Shown: positions 17,063 to 26,387, counted from the first letter of the stretch. The stretch is 35,948 nt of DNA from Gammaproteobacteria bacterium (GCA_012961165.1 DTZW01000098.1:1-35948); one strand, 5' to 3'. Notes: generated by a model from the sequence alone, not told the origin. Translations and numbers: made by a program.

Positions 17063-17503
17063 CTATTTCTCGATATTCTCGCTCGCGGTCAACATATCCA
17101 ATCCGGCTTTCGCACAATCTTCGTCTTCGTCTTCACTGCCACCGGAGACACCAACTCCTCCAATTAATTCACCATTGAATTTCAGGGGTAGCCCACCACC
17201 AAAAGTAACCAGGCGCGGTCTGTGCAGGATTCCTTCACGTAACATACTACCGGTCGTTAGTGCGCCAGCCCATTCGCTCGTTGCGAACCCAAAGCCAGCA
17301 GCGGTATAAGCTTTGTCAATCGCAATTTCGATGGAATGAAGAAAAGCACCATTTGATCGTAAAAAAGCCATCAAGTTACCGCCGGTATCAACGACCGCTG
17401 CATTCACCTTCAGCCCTGATTCCTCTGCCCTGGCGATAGATGCCTGCACGATTTTCATCGCCAGTTCCGTCGAGACGCTGGATTGTTTGTATAGAACATG
17501 CAT
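17063..17503 (-). CDS. DUF336/HbpS-GlcG-like protein
   Basis: This 146-aa protein belongs to the PF03928 (GlcG/HbpS/PduO C-terminal) family: AAVVDTGGNLMAFLR, FGGGLPLKFNGELIGGVGVSGG and SEDEDEDCAKAG near the C-terminus are the family's marks. Its start overlaps the stop of the catechol 2,3-dioxygenase gene (TGATG), so the two are translationally coupled. Members of this family recur in meta-cleavage operons; some bind haem or corrinoid, but the role here is unknown. A chaperone or repair role for the ring-cleaving enzyme is only a guess. Confidence 0.9.
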   Translation of the reverse strand: MHVLYKQSSVSTELAMKIVQASIARAEESGLKVNAAVVDTGGNLMAFLRSNGAFLHSIEIAIDKAYTAAGFGFATSEWAGALTTGSMLREGILHRPRLVTFGGGLPLKFNGELIGGVGVSGGSEDEDEDCAKAGLDMLTASENIEK

Positions 17504-18447
17504 CAGGTGTAAACAGCTGTGAATGCTTCGTTCAATTCTCCGGAGTGATAAAAAATACCGGTGCCCAGCTCATCTTCAGTCCAGTTAATAACGGGCATGT
17601 CCGGTTGTGCGAGATATCCCAGACCAGCAAACGTTTCATTACGATTGCCGGATGGGTCAAAGAAGTAAATCGTCTCACCACGCGTAATGCCGTGTCGATT
17701 TGGCGTCACATCCACCTTTACTTTCTTCATTCGCATAATGTCAGCGGCTTTCAAAATATCAGCCCAGCTGTCTACAAAGAACGCGGCATGGTGAAATCCC
17801 GCTTCTGGTCCTGGTACAAAAGCAATATCGTGAGGTGTACTACCAACGGTTAAAAATGCTATCGCCTGAATGCTGGCATCTGGCCCAACTTTCACTTGTT
17901 CCGTTACTCTGAAACCCATCGTGCCAGTGAGAAACTCTACATTCTCCGCAATCTTGTTCAGCGACTCTTCAGGATTAAATGGCGCCACCAATAAAATATG
18001 ATCCAACCAGTGCACACCCACGCCTTTTCTGTCTATGGGCCACGGAGCCGGATTGACATCACCAACAGCCTTGCCCACGCACTCTTTCTCTGCAAATAGC
18101 ACCATTACATGACCACTTGGTAACAAAAAGCGAATGCCACGGCCGCAGGCAAACATTTCACCCGGCACCAACTGTTCAACTTCAACGCCTTTTGCTTTGA
18201 TCGCCTCGGCATACTCATCAAGATCCGAATCCGACTCACACTTATAGGCGACATAGTTCATACCTGCACGATCGGAGGGTGAAAGAATCAGACAGTATTT
18301 ATCCCATTCGTCCCAGCCTTTCAGATAAACGTTACCATCGTCATCTTCCCCGGTACGGCTCAGGCCCAAAATGTCTTCATAGTGTTCGAGCGCCGCTGCC
18401 ATATCCAGAACACGCAAATTCACATGACCAATTCTCATAACACTCAT
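17503..18447 (-). CDS. dmpB: Catechol 2,3-dioxygenase (type I extradiol, DmpB/XylE-like)
   Basis: This Fe(II) enzyme (314 aa) of the vicinal oxygen chelate superfamily cleaves catechol to 2-hydroxymuconic semialdehyde. There are two VOC domains; the C-terminal one is active, with iron ligands in HWLDHILL (about 147-152), the FHHAAFF motif (about 213-219), and the Glu in [13 protein letters not shown] (about 263-275), a typical extradiol signature. AGGAGA precedes the ATG at 18447. It lies 18 bp after the DmpQ-type ferredoxin gene, which usually reactivates this enzyme. Confidence 0.95.
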   Translation of the reverse strand: MSVMRIGHVNLRVLDMAAALEHYEDILGLSRTGEDDDGNVYLKGWDEWDKYCLILSPSDRAGMNYVAYKCESDSDLDEYAEAIKAKGVEVEQLVPGEMFACGRGIRFLLPSGHVMVLFAEKECVGKAVGDVNPAPWPIDRKGVGVHWLDHILLVAPFNPEESLNKIAENVEFLTGTMGFRVTEQVKVGPDASIQAIAFLTVGSTPHDIAFVPGPEAGFHHAAFFVDSWADILKAADIMRMKKVKVDVTPNRHGITRGETIYFFDPSGNRNETFAGLGYLAQPDMPVINWTEDELGTGIFYHSGELNEAFTAVYT

Positions 18448-18465
18448 TGCTTTCTCCTGTTCAAT

Positions 18466-18801
18466 TTAGTTCCTGTTCGCCTGATGAAACGGCAACACCC
18501 TTGTTTTCAGTTTCTCGAGCACCTCGAGTTCAATATCTGTTTCCGGGAATATGCGACAAGCTAAACCCAACCCATTGTTCTCGTCATCCTCAGAAATATG
18601 GGCTCGACTCATCGGCAGGTAGCTGCATTGCCCGGATACAATCCGCACCCTGCAAACTCCACACCCGCCACCGTGACAACCGGACGGAATACTTTTTCGC
18701 CCAAGTGCGGCCATTGCATTGAGAACTGCTTGATCGTTACCGCACAAAAATCTTTCCTGACTTTGTACAAGGGTAATCTCATAATGCTTACTCGCACTCA
18801 T
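18466..18801 (-). CDS. dmpQ: Chloroplast-type [2Fe-2S] ferredoxin, DmpQ/XylT-like
   Basis: This 111-aa plant-type ferredoxin has CHGGGCGVC (about residues 42-50) and the fourth ligand in LACRIF. In the known dmp and xyl systems this protein re-reduces the active-site iron of catechol 2,3-dioxygenase after oxidative inactivation by substituted catechols. The order dmpP, this gene, dmpB is the classical one. AAGGAAG precedes the ATG, and it starts 12 bp after dmpP. Confidence 0.92.
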   Translation of the reverse strand: MSASKHYEITLVQSQERFLCGNDQAVLNAMAALGRKSIPSGCHGGGCGVCRVRIVSGQCSYLPMSRAHISEDDENNGLGLACRIFPETDIELEVLEKLKTRVLPFHQANRN

Positions 18802-18813
18802 TCACCGACTTCC

Positions 18814-19878
18814 TTATATCGATTTAAACAACGGGCTTTTAGGTTTCTCGCTTTTACTGGCATTGGTGTAAAAGTTTTCCAGGTAAATGTCTCGTTCAAA
18901 CAACCTTCCCTTCATCAGGGTAGAGATACAGGCGTCAATCATCGGAGGTGACCCGCATAGATATGCTTTATACCCCTCGAATCGACCATCAAAGACCTCG
19001 TCTGCCGCATCATGCACGTATCCCCGGATTCCAGACCAATCGCTGCCTTCGGGTTCTGCAGAAACAACCGGTACATAACGGAAGTTTTCATAATCTTGCT
19101 GGAGTCTCTCGAATAGCCCTCGGTAGTACAGTTCCTGAGTGTTCCTGGCGCCGTAGATTAAGGTGATGGATTGACTGGCACCGCTCTCGAGCAGATTGAG
19201 GATCATGGATTTGGGGCTGGACAAACCAGAGCCGCCGGACAGAAAGATAATAGGTTCTGGCTGTGACTTTCTGACAAAGAATCGGCCATAAGGGCCAGTA
19301 AAACTTATCTCGTCGCCAACCTTGAGATCGTTGTGGATGTAGGATGTACCCTGTCCGTTCTCTATCAGGCTAACATTCAACTCGATGAGTTCTGACTCGG
19401 AAGGCGGGCTTGAAATGGAAAACGCTCTCGGCTGGCTTTCCAGACCCGGGATAATCACATTGACGTATTGGCCAGCTTGAAAATCGAGCTTGTCTTGCTC
19501 AAGTGCAATGAATATACCTTTTATACGTGGTGTCATTGTTTCAATTTTGCTGACAATGCCCTTAAAATCCCGAACCAGATGGATTTGTGCATCTACTTCC
19601 TCTTCGACATCCACTTCTATGACCAGATCACTTTGCGGAACTGCACAACAGGCAAGGCACTTGCCTTCATCTCGTTCAAAGTCCATCAACGCGAATGGTG
19701 ATGCTTCTCCCTGCTCAACATCGCCTTCCAAAATATCAACCTTGCAGGTGGAACATAACCCGTGCCCGCAGGCATGAGGCAGGTACACTCCCGCTCTCAA
19801 GGCAGCATCGAGTATCGTTTGCCCTTCTTCAACTTCTACAATTGCGCCGAGCGGTTCAATTTCAACCTGGTATGGCAT
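18814..19878 (-). CDS. dmpP: Phenol hydroxylase reductase component P5, DmpP-like
   Basis: This NADH-dependent reductase (354 aa) supplies electrons to the phenol hydroxylase. The N-terminal plant-type ferredoxin domain has CGHGLCSTC (about 37-45) and a fourth Cys in GKCLACCA; the FAD site is RAFSISS; nucleotide-binding motifs are GGSGLSSPKSM and YLCGSPPM. Length is normal for DmpP. It ends the phenol hydroxylase set, 19 bp after dmpO. Confidence 0.95.
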   Translation of the reverse strand: MPYQVEIEPLGAIVEVEEGQTILDAALRAGVYLPHACGHGLCSTCKVDILEGDVEQGEASPFALMDFERDEGKCLACCAVPQSDLVIEVDVEEEVDAQIHLVRDFKGIVSKIETMTPRIKGIFIALEQDKLDFQAGQYVNVIIPGLESQPRAFSISSPPSESELIELNVSLIENGQGTSYIHNDLKVGDEISFTGPYGRFFVRKSQPEPIIFLSGGSGLSSPKSMILNLLESGASQSITLIYGARNTQELYYRGLFERLQQDYENFRYVPVVSAEPEGSDWSGIRGYVHDAADEVFDGRFEGYKAYLCGSPPMIDACISTLMKGRLFERDIYLENFYTNASKSEKPKSPLFKSI

Positions 19879-19897
19879 CTGTTTTACTCAACCCTGG

Positions 19898-20257
19898 TTA
19901 GTTGCCTGACCCATCAACACCATCGAGACCTGGTGTAATAAATCGTAGCAATGATTTGTGACCAATTCCGTTCTCTGCAAGGCTTGCATCCGGATTTGGC
20001 ACGAACGGTTGATCATCCAATATCCATTCAACTGAATCCCACTGGAGATTTTTATAATCTGGATGGCCACTCCAGATACCTGGAATGACTTCCTGCTGGA
20101 GTGCCCCAAAGGGCATCTCTGGCGGCAACGGGAAAGCAGCCGCGGCAGAAAACATGCGGTGACGATCCCAATCTACATAAACGAGTTGATTGCCATGAAA
20201 GTTTTCGACCGCATCCGCCACAATGTCGACATATGTTCCCAGAGTATTAATTGCCAT
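19898..20257 (-). CDS. dmpO: Phenol hydroxylase subunit P4, DmpO-like
   Basis: This small hydroxylase subunit (119 aa) forms the oxygenase with DmpN and DmpL. It shows the family's N-terminal pattern DAVENFHGNQLVYVDWDRHRMF and the PLPPEMPFG motif. AAGGAGA lies about 7 nt before the ATG. It starts 11 bp after the dmpN stop, in the standard order. Confidence 0.94.
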   Translation of the reverse strand: MAINTLGTYVDIVADAVENFHGNQLVYVDWDRHRMFSAAAAFPLPPEMPFGALQQEVIPGIWSGHPDYKNLQWDSVEWILDDQPFVPNPDASLAENGIGHKSLLRFITPGLDGVDGSGN

Positions 20258-20268
20258 GAATAGTCTCC

Positions 20269-21795
20269 TTAGCCGACCGCGGTAGTTTCATCTTCGATAT
20301 CCTGCCCTTTCCATGCCTGCCACCTTTTATGATCGGCTGAGCCCACGTATTCTCCAGAGTCCTCTTCGTTGAAATGATACCACTTCAGGACGTCAGAAAT
20401 TTCCGCTCCGCCGCAGTTTCCCTGGAATATTTGATGAACAGGGAGCCACGCCTGTGTGTATTTTTCGGGTTCGTTCTCAAAAATATCTCTACAACCATCA
20501 GAGCAGGTGTGGTATTTGTCCCCTTTAAACAGTGAGACACGACGGCTTATCATCATGGAGTCCGTCATCACTTCGGTGAAGCACATGGGCACCTGACATA
20601 TCTGACAAAGCTGAGGGAGCCCCATGAAGTAATGCCTGTTACCAGCTTTTTCCATCTCCCGAAACATCTCAAATCGCGGTCGATAGCATTTGTCGAATGT
20701 ATCGGGATATTTTTCCGATAACCAATCCATTTTCCGATCGTCAGGTATCCATGTATGCAAGGCTGCTGCATGGGTAAAGTTGTACAAGGTGCCCCAGATC
20801 TGGTGGCTGAGATGCTCTGATTCAGCTGTAGCCACTTCATGATATTTTGGCATTCTCAGACCATACCGGCTTAAATCGTTGAACAATGCGCCAATGTTTT
20901 CTACAAAATAGATTTGCCACGCTTCTTTCCAGGACATCGGGCTGTTCGGTAACATGTAATCCTGCATGGCGGATACCAGGCTCAATACCCGGTATGCCCG
21001 CCAGAAGTGCTTGTCGATCCACCCCTGCACGATGGGAATATTGTCTTCATGCTGTTCAAGCATGAACTTGATGATTTCCAGACCCAAGGTCATGTGACGG
21101 GATTCATCCGATTGTGCTGAGAAGCCGAAAGTCACGGTTGCCATGTCACCGTTATGCGCGGCACCCGACATGAACGGTACAAATAAAAGATTGGTAAGAA
21201 TGTATTCGAATGCAAAGGAGACCGACGTAATGAACTCGAACGGTCCTCCTGTCATTGCATCTTCGAAGTAAGATTTAGGCACTGAGAGATACCAGACCCG
21301 ATCAAACATATGAATTGAATCGTGCAACCCGTTGAAATGTTTGTTGTAGTGGCTCAGTGTGTGCATCTGCGTCTGACAATGACGCAACTCATCAATAGCC
21401 TGCATCTGGCAAGCAACACGGGTTCCCTCTCCACGGAACTGCCGCCCCAGGTGCGCAAAATGTCGATGAGCACCATATTCCAGGGGAGAAACCCCCTGGA
21501 TAAACAGTTTTAGCGCATTGACATATCTGGCATCAGTCAAATTCAACTGTGCATTATTCTGTGCAAAACTATCGATGATGGCATACAGCTTCTTTTCTTT
21601 TTCTGCCTGAAATTTCCAGTAGGCATCAACCGTCAATCGAAACGGATCTTCCCACTTATCCCAATCTTTTATTTTTATTCCTTCAAAACTGTCATACGGA
21701 AACACCTTATCCATCGGTTGATATGTGGTCTCCCAGCCCATGCCCCGGGTGAGTAGCCCGTACCTCTTTCGCATATTTAGTCGTGCTGCTGCCAT
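20269..21795 (-). CDS. dmpN: Phenol hydroxylase large (diiron) subunit P3, DmpN-like
   Basis: This catalytic subunit (508 aa) hydroxylates phenol and methylphenols to catechols. Diiron ligands are seen as E106 (PLEYGAH), DELRH, FEYILTN and DESRH; a C-terminal four-cysteine zinc-like motif is present (CQIC and CSDGC). The helix after E106 reads GAHRHFAHLGRQF, with three His where, from memory, DmpN has an AFQ-type sequence. The track begins with GTG at 21798; the ATG at 21795 overlaps the dmpM stop (TGATG) with AGGAGA upstream, so it is preferred. Confidence 0.96.
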   Translation of the reverse strand: MAAARLNMRKRYGLLTRGMGWETTYQPMDKVFPYDSFEGIKIKDWDKWEDPFRLTVDAYWKFQAEKEKKLYAIIDSFAQNNAQLNLTDARYVNALKLFIQGVSPLEYGAHRHFAHLGRQFRGEGTRVACQMQAIDELRHCQTQMHTLSHYNKHFNGLHDSIHMFDRVWYLSVPKSYFEDAMTGGPFEFITSVSFAFEYILTNLLFVPFMSGAAHNGDMATVTFGFSAQSDESRHMTLGLEIIKFMLEQHEDNIPIVQGWIDKHFWRAYRVLSLVSAMQDYMLPNSPMSWKEAWQIYFVENIGALFNDLSRYGLRMPKYHEVATAESEHLSHQIWGTLYNFTHAAALHTWIPDDRKMDWLSEKYPDTFDKCYRPRFEMFREMEKAGNRHYFMGLPQLCQICQVPMCFTEVMTDSMMISRRVSLFKGDKYHTCSDGCRDIFENEPEKYTQAWLPVHQIFQGNCGGAEISDVLKWYHFNEEDSGEYVGSADHKRWQAWKGQDIEDETTAVG

Positions 21796-22088
21796 CACTC
21801 GTCTCCTGAGTTAGTCGTTCCCGACCATGCCAATGTAAAGTAATCATCATCTTCATCAATGTTGCCACTCAGCGAAACCAGGTTGAGTTGAAGTTCCTGA
21901 ATGTCCCAGTCTCTACCGGACTTCTCGCTGACGGTGAGACGGTTCACCGTTAATCTACCGGGCGATTCGATTCGAACCATGCCGGGAAGATGTTCGATAT
22001 GGGCCTGTTGATTATCCTGCTCAATTGCTTCGACGATGGGACGTGCTTCTTCGTTGTCCTGAAGAATGAGAAACACCTTATCTGCCAT
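21795..22088 (-). CDS. dmpM: Phenol hydroxylase effector subunit P2, DmpM-like
   Basis: This coupling protein (97 aa) is needed for hydroxylase turnover and carries no cofactor. It has the DmpM/MmoB-like stretches VRIESPGRLTVNR and WDIQELQLNLVSLSGNI. The track starts at 22094 with MIMADK; the second ATG (22088) has AAGGGGA six nt upstream, while the first ATG directly abuts it, so I choose 22088. It overlaps the end of dmpL by 11 bp, consistent with coupled translation. Confidence 0.93.
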   Translation of the reverse strand: MADKVFLILQDNEEARPIVEAIEQDNQQAHIEHLPGMVRIESPGRLTVNRLTVSEKSGRDWDIQELQLNLVSLSGNIDEDDDYFTLAWSGTTNSGDE

Positions 22089-23094
22089 GATCATTCCCCT
22101 TTAGCACCAACCCCTGGTCACACATTCGCTCGAACAACTCCTGTCTAATCTGGGTTAAATATTGCAGGCCTGTCTCGGGGAATGCCGCAAGACAGATTGG
22201 CTCCAGCGATTCCGATAAACGAGCGAGCCATTGAGAAGTCCAGTTAGAGAGTAGTTCTGTATTCTCCACGGATTCAGCCGCGGTCGTCTTTATCAGCGCA
22301 TTGGTCCAGCGAACTGTTTCGGCGTACCAGTCATTCATGAATTCTGTCAACATCGCTACGCCAATGTTATCTTGCGAAAGATCATCGACCAGTCGCTGAT
22401 AAATCAATGGATAAACTAAACCATCCATCACAATATTTTGCGCAATCATGGTTTCAAACCAGTCTTCAAGCACAAATATATCTTCCATTGCGTGTCGAAG
22501 TTTTTGCCACATCTCCAATCCGAGCCAGTCAGATTTCGCCTGGTCCAGAACCGCTGTATCATTCCCGTTAGCCATCAAGCCAATACGTGTCAGGTACTGG
22601 GCAATTCCAAGCCGATCGATTGAATTGAACATGGTTACCTGGGTTACGGCAACGCCGTAACCAAAGTCGGTAATAGCGCAATTGTTCATGTTTGCGCCCC
22701 ATTCCACATGCCTCAAGGGGACAATGAACGAATTTATTTTGTTTCTGATCTCATCTGACTGATCAGCGAAGAGGTTTCGCTTGTCGACGAATTCAAAATT
22801 CTTCTCAACAATTTCCTGCTGCTTGGCTCGCGCCATGGTGTAGGTGCCATAATAAAACTGTCTGGGATCTTTGAACGAATACCAGTCCTCCATCACTATC
22901 GCTGTCCGGCTAACATCATAGACTTCATATTTCGGATCCCAGAGGGGCCGATAATGAAAGTTAGCCGTTGACTGAAGGTCATAAGTGGCTTCCTGATAGC
23001 GAGAGCCTGTCTTGCCTTCACCAATTCGCCGAGCAACATGGTCATAGGTAAGTCGTATCGGCTCAATGGTCGTTGATGGTATTTCAATACTCAT
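22078..23094 (-). CDS. dmpL: Phenol hydroxylase subunit P1, DmpL-like
   Basis: This is the beta-like structural subunit (338 aa) of the phenol hydroxylase oxygenase. Typical stretches are DPKYEVYDVSRTAIVMEDWYSFKDPRQFYYGTYTMARA, in which only the general ferritin-like fold remains and the iron ligands are absent, and FVPLR-like VPLRHVEWGANMNNC. GGAGAAC precedes the ATG. It lies 36 bp after dmpK. Confidence 0.94.
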   Translation of the reverse strand: MSIEIPSTTIEPIRLTYDHVARRIGEGKTGSRYQEATYDLQSTANFHYRPLWDPKYEVYDVSRTAIVMEDWYSFKDPRQFYYGTYTMARAKQQEIVEKNFEFVDKRNLFADQSDEIRNKINSFIVPLRHVEWGANMNNCAITDFGYGVAVTQVTMFNSIDRLGIAQYLTRIGLMANGNDTAVLDQAKSDWLGLEMWQKLRHAMEDIFVLEDWFETMIAQNIVMDGLVYPLIYQRLVDDLSQDNIGVAMLTEFMNDWYAETVRWTNALIKTTAAESVENTELLSNWTSQWLARLSESLEPICLAAFPETGLQYLTQIRQELFERMCDQGLVLKGNDHGR

Positions 23095-23130
23095 GAAAAA
23101 CTGTTCTCCATTACTATCGATGTAGTAAAT

Positions 23131-23382
23131 CTAGTCATATCCAAATCCGGGATCACCATGTCGCCATTTAAGTTTGTCGAACTCAACCGCTGCTGATTGT
23201 TCACTGGTCAGGTGCTCTACTCGATTGTTTCGGCAGAATTCGGAAAATTGACCAAATGGCAACACCAGCGCGACATGCAGCGTCGGGTCTCCGATTGAAA
23301 AATCAAATTCGACGAACTTATCGTGAAGAACACCTGTAACATGAACATACCTTTGCAAACTGGTTAGTGCGTCATCCATCAT
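23131..23382 (-). CDS. dmpK: Phenol hydroxylase assembly protein P0, DmpK-like
   Basis: DmpK-type proteins are not part of the active enzyme but are needed for productive assembly of the phenol hydroxylase, probably iron insertion. The family core YVHVTGVLHDKFVEFDFSIGD is present. The ORF track begins at a TTG (23400, 89 aa), 6 bp after the dehydrogenase stop. No clear Shine-Dalgarno marks either that codon or the paired ATGs at 23382 and 23379; I give the first ATG (83 aa), and the start stays uncertain by six residues. Confidence 0.88.
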   Translation of the reverse strand: MMDDALTSLQRYVHVTGVLHDKFVEFDFSIGDPTLHVALVLPFGQFSEFCRNNRVEHLTSEQSAAVEFDKLKWRHGDPGFGYD

Positions 23383-23405
23383 ATTTAAACTGGTCTTCAA
23401 AACTA

Positions 23406-24467
23406 CTAAGGCCTGATAATCATCTTTTTGGCGTTATCCAGTTTTCCTGAAAATGTAAGGAACGCCTGGTCTATATCTGATAACGAATATTCATGGGAAA
23501 AATAAGAATCGGGATCAATTATGGCTGCCTCCAACAATTTCTGACCGGCTTCCATATAGGGTTGGACATTTGCAAAACCGTTCATATGCAGAGAAATGTC
23601 CCGTAAGAAAACATCAGCCAACACAAGATTGAATTCCTGCTCTGTGAACACACCCATCGCAGCAATAGTCCCACCAGGACGAATAATGTCCAGGCTCATT
23701 CGCAGTGAGGTACCAGACCCGACGACTTCGATGACCTTGTCGAATCCCCGGCCACTGCACGAAACCATGGCTTGTTCGCATGCATCAGCGTCAGCCGAAT
23801 TGATCGCCTGCACACCCTTTTGGATTACCAATTCGCGCCGATGCGCGACGGGCTCAAGAACACACACAGCGCCAGGAGATTTTTGCAATGCCAGATCGAG
23901 GCACATCAACCCGGTGGGACCTGCACCAACAATCGCTACACTTTCGCCCGGTTGAATGCTTGCCAACTCATTCGCGATGATCGCAGTGGGCAAATTACAC
24001 GAAAGTAACAATGCCGCATTGTCAGGAATACCGTCTGTTATTTTTATCGCATGGGCATCTGCATGTGGTAGCACCATCGCTTCTGCGTGTGTACCGTTTA
24101 GGTTTCCGAAGGGAACGCCGAACCCATAAACCGCTTTCTGTGTTGTCTCACAATGTGCTGTCTGGCCGACTTCACACATATAACAACTACCACAGGAACA
24201 TGAATAGGCCATTGAAACCCTGTCTCCTATTGAAAACTTCGATATGGCAGCACCCACTTCGCGAACTATGCCAACCAATTCATGGCCTATCTGCGATTTA
24301 CCTCGCTCCATGAAAGCATCCATTGCGCCTCGATAGAGATGAAGATCTGACCCACAAATAGAGGTAGCCGAAACTTCAACCAGCATCTCGTGATCCTGCT
24401 CGAGTCTGGCGTCGGCAATGTCATCCAATCGGATATCTTCTGGACCATGGTAAATAGCTGCTTTCAT
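23406..24467 (-). CDS. Zinc-dependent alcohol dehydrogenase (MDR family)
   Basis: This medium-chain dehydrogenase (353 aa) is the first gene behind the sigma-54 promoter of the phenol operon. Catalytic zinc ligands are in SICGSDLHLYRG and GHELVG; a structural zinc site has four Cys in CSCGSCYMCEVGQTAHC; the NAD-binding motif is GAGPTG. The track starts at 24506 (MRSKTYP), which lies inside the promoter; the ATG at 24467 (MKAAIYHGPED) fits the family and leaves a leader of about 25 nt. It may oxidise aryl or alkyl alcohols made from side chains, but the substrate cannot be read from the sequence. It is not a usual dmp gene. Confidence 0.9.
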   Translation of the reverse strand: MKAAIYHGPEDIRLDDIADARLEQDHEMLVEVSATSICGSDLHLYRGAMDAFMERGKSQIGHELVGIVREVGAAISKFSIGDRVSMAYSCSCGSCYMCEVGQTAHCETTQKAVYGFGVPFGNLNGTHAEAMVLPHADAHAIKITDGIPDNAALLLSCNLPTAIIANELASIQPGESVAIVGAGPTGLMCLDLALQKSPGAVCVLEPVAHRRELVIQKGVQAINSADADACEQAMVSCSGRGFDKVIEVVGSGTSLRMSLDIIRPGGTIAAMGVFTEQEFNLVLADVFLRDISLHMNGFANVQPYMEAGQKLLEAAIIDPDSYFSHEYSLSDIDQAFLTFSGKLDNAKKMIIRP

Positions 24468-24502
24468 TTCGTATCCAACCGATTCGGGATACGTTTTAGA
24501 TC

Positions 24503-24517
24503 GCAATCTTCATGCCA
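24503..24517 (-). promoter_or_regulatory. Sigma-54 -24/-12 promoter for the phenol hydroxylase operon
   Basis: The minus strand reads TGGCATGAAGATTGC, one mismatch from TGGCACG-N4-TTGC at exact spacing. The predicted start of transcription is about 36 nt upstream of the ATG at 24467. It lies between the regulator gene and the dehydrogenase, both on the minus strand, as expected for a DmpR-controlled Po-type promoter. Confidence 0.87.
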
Positions 24518-24674
24518 GTTTCTACAGGGTCCTAAACACCTGTTCTATAAGGAGATCTTAAGTCGGTACAGGTTTGGAGTTCGCTATATGGCAAGTTATT
24601 TAGCCACTTAACCAAATAGCTAACGGGATTTCCGGAAACAGCCTCAAACAGCCGAGCACCAAAGAATGTTCGAG

Positions 24675-24691
24675 TTAAGACCAACAATCAA
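24675..24691 (-). promoter_or_regulatory. Possible DmpR/XylR upstream activator site, degenerate
   Basis: The minus strand reads TTGATTGTTGGTCTTAA, which partly follows TTGATCAATTGATCAA as I recall it (outer arms and a TGxTC core). It lies about 160-185 bp upstream of the -12 element, a normal enhancer distance, and just past the end of the regulator gene. The match is partial. Confidence 0.3.
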
Positions 24692-24698
24692 AATGGCG

Positions 24699-26387
24699 TC
24701 AATCTTCGGGAACACGGCTGCCGCCAGCCGCAACAATTTCGAACTTTTTCAACCGATATCTGAGTTGCGCATCCCCCATGCCCAATAAACGCGCGGTGGC
24801 TGACACATTTCCATCGGTACTATCAAGCGCCATTTCAATAATTCGCTGTTCAAGTGATTCAAAGGAATTACCTTCTGCAAACCACTCTTTTATATTCAGA
24901 TCTACAGTTTGGTTGGAACTCAATCGGCCACTACGATCAACTGTTGGCAAGAGATTCCCGACCTGTTGCTGGCCCGGAAATAGAACTGTACTGTCAACTT
25001 TACCGCCGTCCTCGGTCAGAATCACACCACGCTCAATCACATTTTCTAGTTCCCGGACGTTACCCGGCCAGGAATATTGTTGAAATGCCGCCCTAACTTT
25101 GTCCGTTATTCCCAAAACGCGTTTGTTGTGGCGAACATTACTTTTCTGAATGAACAGGTCCACCAGTGCAGGTATGTCCTCAACACGTTCTCGAAGAGCA
25201 GGGATGTGTAATGGGAACACATTAATGCGATAGAGCAGATCTGCTCTGAATTCTCCGGCTCGAACTTTTTCTTCAAGATCAGCGTTAGTAGCTGCTATCA
25301 GGCGCACATCAACTTTTCTTGTGTGGATGTCCCCGACCCTGTCAAATTCGCCAGACTGCACTACTCGGAGTAGTTTAGCCTGTGCAGCAGCCGTCAATTC
25401 TCCTACTTCATCAAGAAAAAGAGTGCCACCATGCGCTCGTTCGAACCGGCCCGCTCTAGACTGATCTGCACCGGTGAAAGCGCCTTTTTCGACCCCAAAT
25501 AGTTCAGCCTCAATCAGGTCTGCCGGGAGCGCTGCGCAATTCACTGCAACGAACGGTTTGTCTTTTCTTTTGCTTAGTCGGTGCAGAGCGACTGAAAATA
25601 TGTCTTTGCCAACACCCGTTTCCCCCAACAACAAGACCGGCACATCACAATCAGCGGCAGGCTTCAACAGTTTCAGCGCCGCTTTTATGCTCTGCGATTC
25701 GCCAATAATGTCGTCAGGATTAACGTCTTCGGTCATCGTGGAGCGCAACTGCGTTACTTCGTTACTCAACGAGTACAGAGTTTCCGCAATTGAATCGGCA
25801 GAATAGTATGAGCTGAGCTTTTCACCGTCTTCCCACTCCGCTATGGGTTTCCCCACGATGCGACAGTGTTTGTCCCCCATGCCCATGCACTCAATTTCCT
25901 TGAACAGAATTGGCACTCCGACCAGCTCACTGGTGTATCCACCGGCGTAACCTATCTGGTTCCAGCAGACAGGCTCACCGGAAATACCCATCGTTCGCAG
26001 GTGTTCCTCTGCCTCAAAGGAATTTTCCCAATAAAATTCGCCATAATACCTACCGCTGCCTATATCCAGTTCAAGCTTTATGGGTACTACACGAACGATA
26101 CCCTCAAGTGCGTGTAATTGAGGACCTACCAGAAACATATCTTCTTCGCTCGAATCCGGGCGGATGGTCCTCGCAAGCCTCGCATCATTTTGACCGGACA
26201 AACTTCCCATTCGCATGAGCAATCCTTTAGCCCGGGAAAGGCCAAGACTGTTTACTAGCTCATTTCTCAGCGCCCCAAAGGACGAAGCATGCAGCATCAG
26301 CATCCGCTGCTCACCAAGCCAGATCTTGCCACTCTCATCGTCAAAGGAGATGATGGATCGCAAATCCTGAATTGAAGGTACAATCAT
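24699..26387 (-). CDS. dmpR: Sigma-54-dependent aromatic-responsive activator, DmpR/XylR class
   Basis: This 562-aa enhancer-binding protein activates sigma-54 promoters when it binds an aromatic effector directly. The N-terminal XylR_N/V4R sensor region spans about 1-205, with [16 protein letters not shown] at the V4R end; the AAA+ domain follows with Walker A GETGVGKD, the sigma-54 contact loop GAFTGA and Walker [10 protein letters not shown]; the Fis-type HTH is at the C-terminus ([22 protein letters not shown]). Length equals that of DmpR. It is the only regulator in the window. A short A/T-rich 110-bp region separates it from the divergent trpB-like gene. Effector range cannot be read from the sequence. 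Confidence 0.95.
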   Translation of the reverse strand: MIVPSIQDLRSIISFDDESGKIWLGEQRMLMLHASSFGALRNELVNSLGLSRAKGLLMRMGSLSGQNDARLARTIRPDSSEEDMFLVGPQLHALEGIVRVVPIKLELDIGSGRYYGEFYWENSFEAEEHLRTMGISGEPVCWNQIGYAGGYTSELVGVPILFKEIECMGMGDKHCRIVGKPIAEWEDGEKLSSYYSADSIAETLYSLSNEVTQLRSTMTEDVNPDDIIGESQSIKAALKLLKPAADCDVPVLLLGETGVGKDIFSVALHRLSKRKDKPFVAVNCAALPADLIEAELFGVEKGAFTGADQSRAGRFERAHGGTLFLDEVGELTAAAQAKLLRVVQSGEFDRVGDIHTRKVDVRLIAATNADLEEKVRAGEFRADLLYRINVFPLHIPALRERVEDIPALVDLFIQKSNVRHNKRVLGITDKVRAAFQQYSWPGNVRELENVIERGVILTEDGGKVDSTVLFPGQQQVGNLLPTVDRSGRLSSNQTVDLNIKEWFAEGNSFESLEQRIIEMALDSTDGNVSATARLLGMGDAQLRYRLKKFEIVAAGGSRVPED

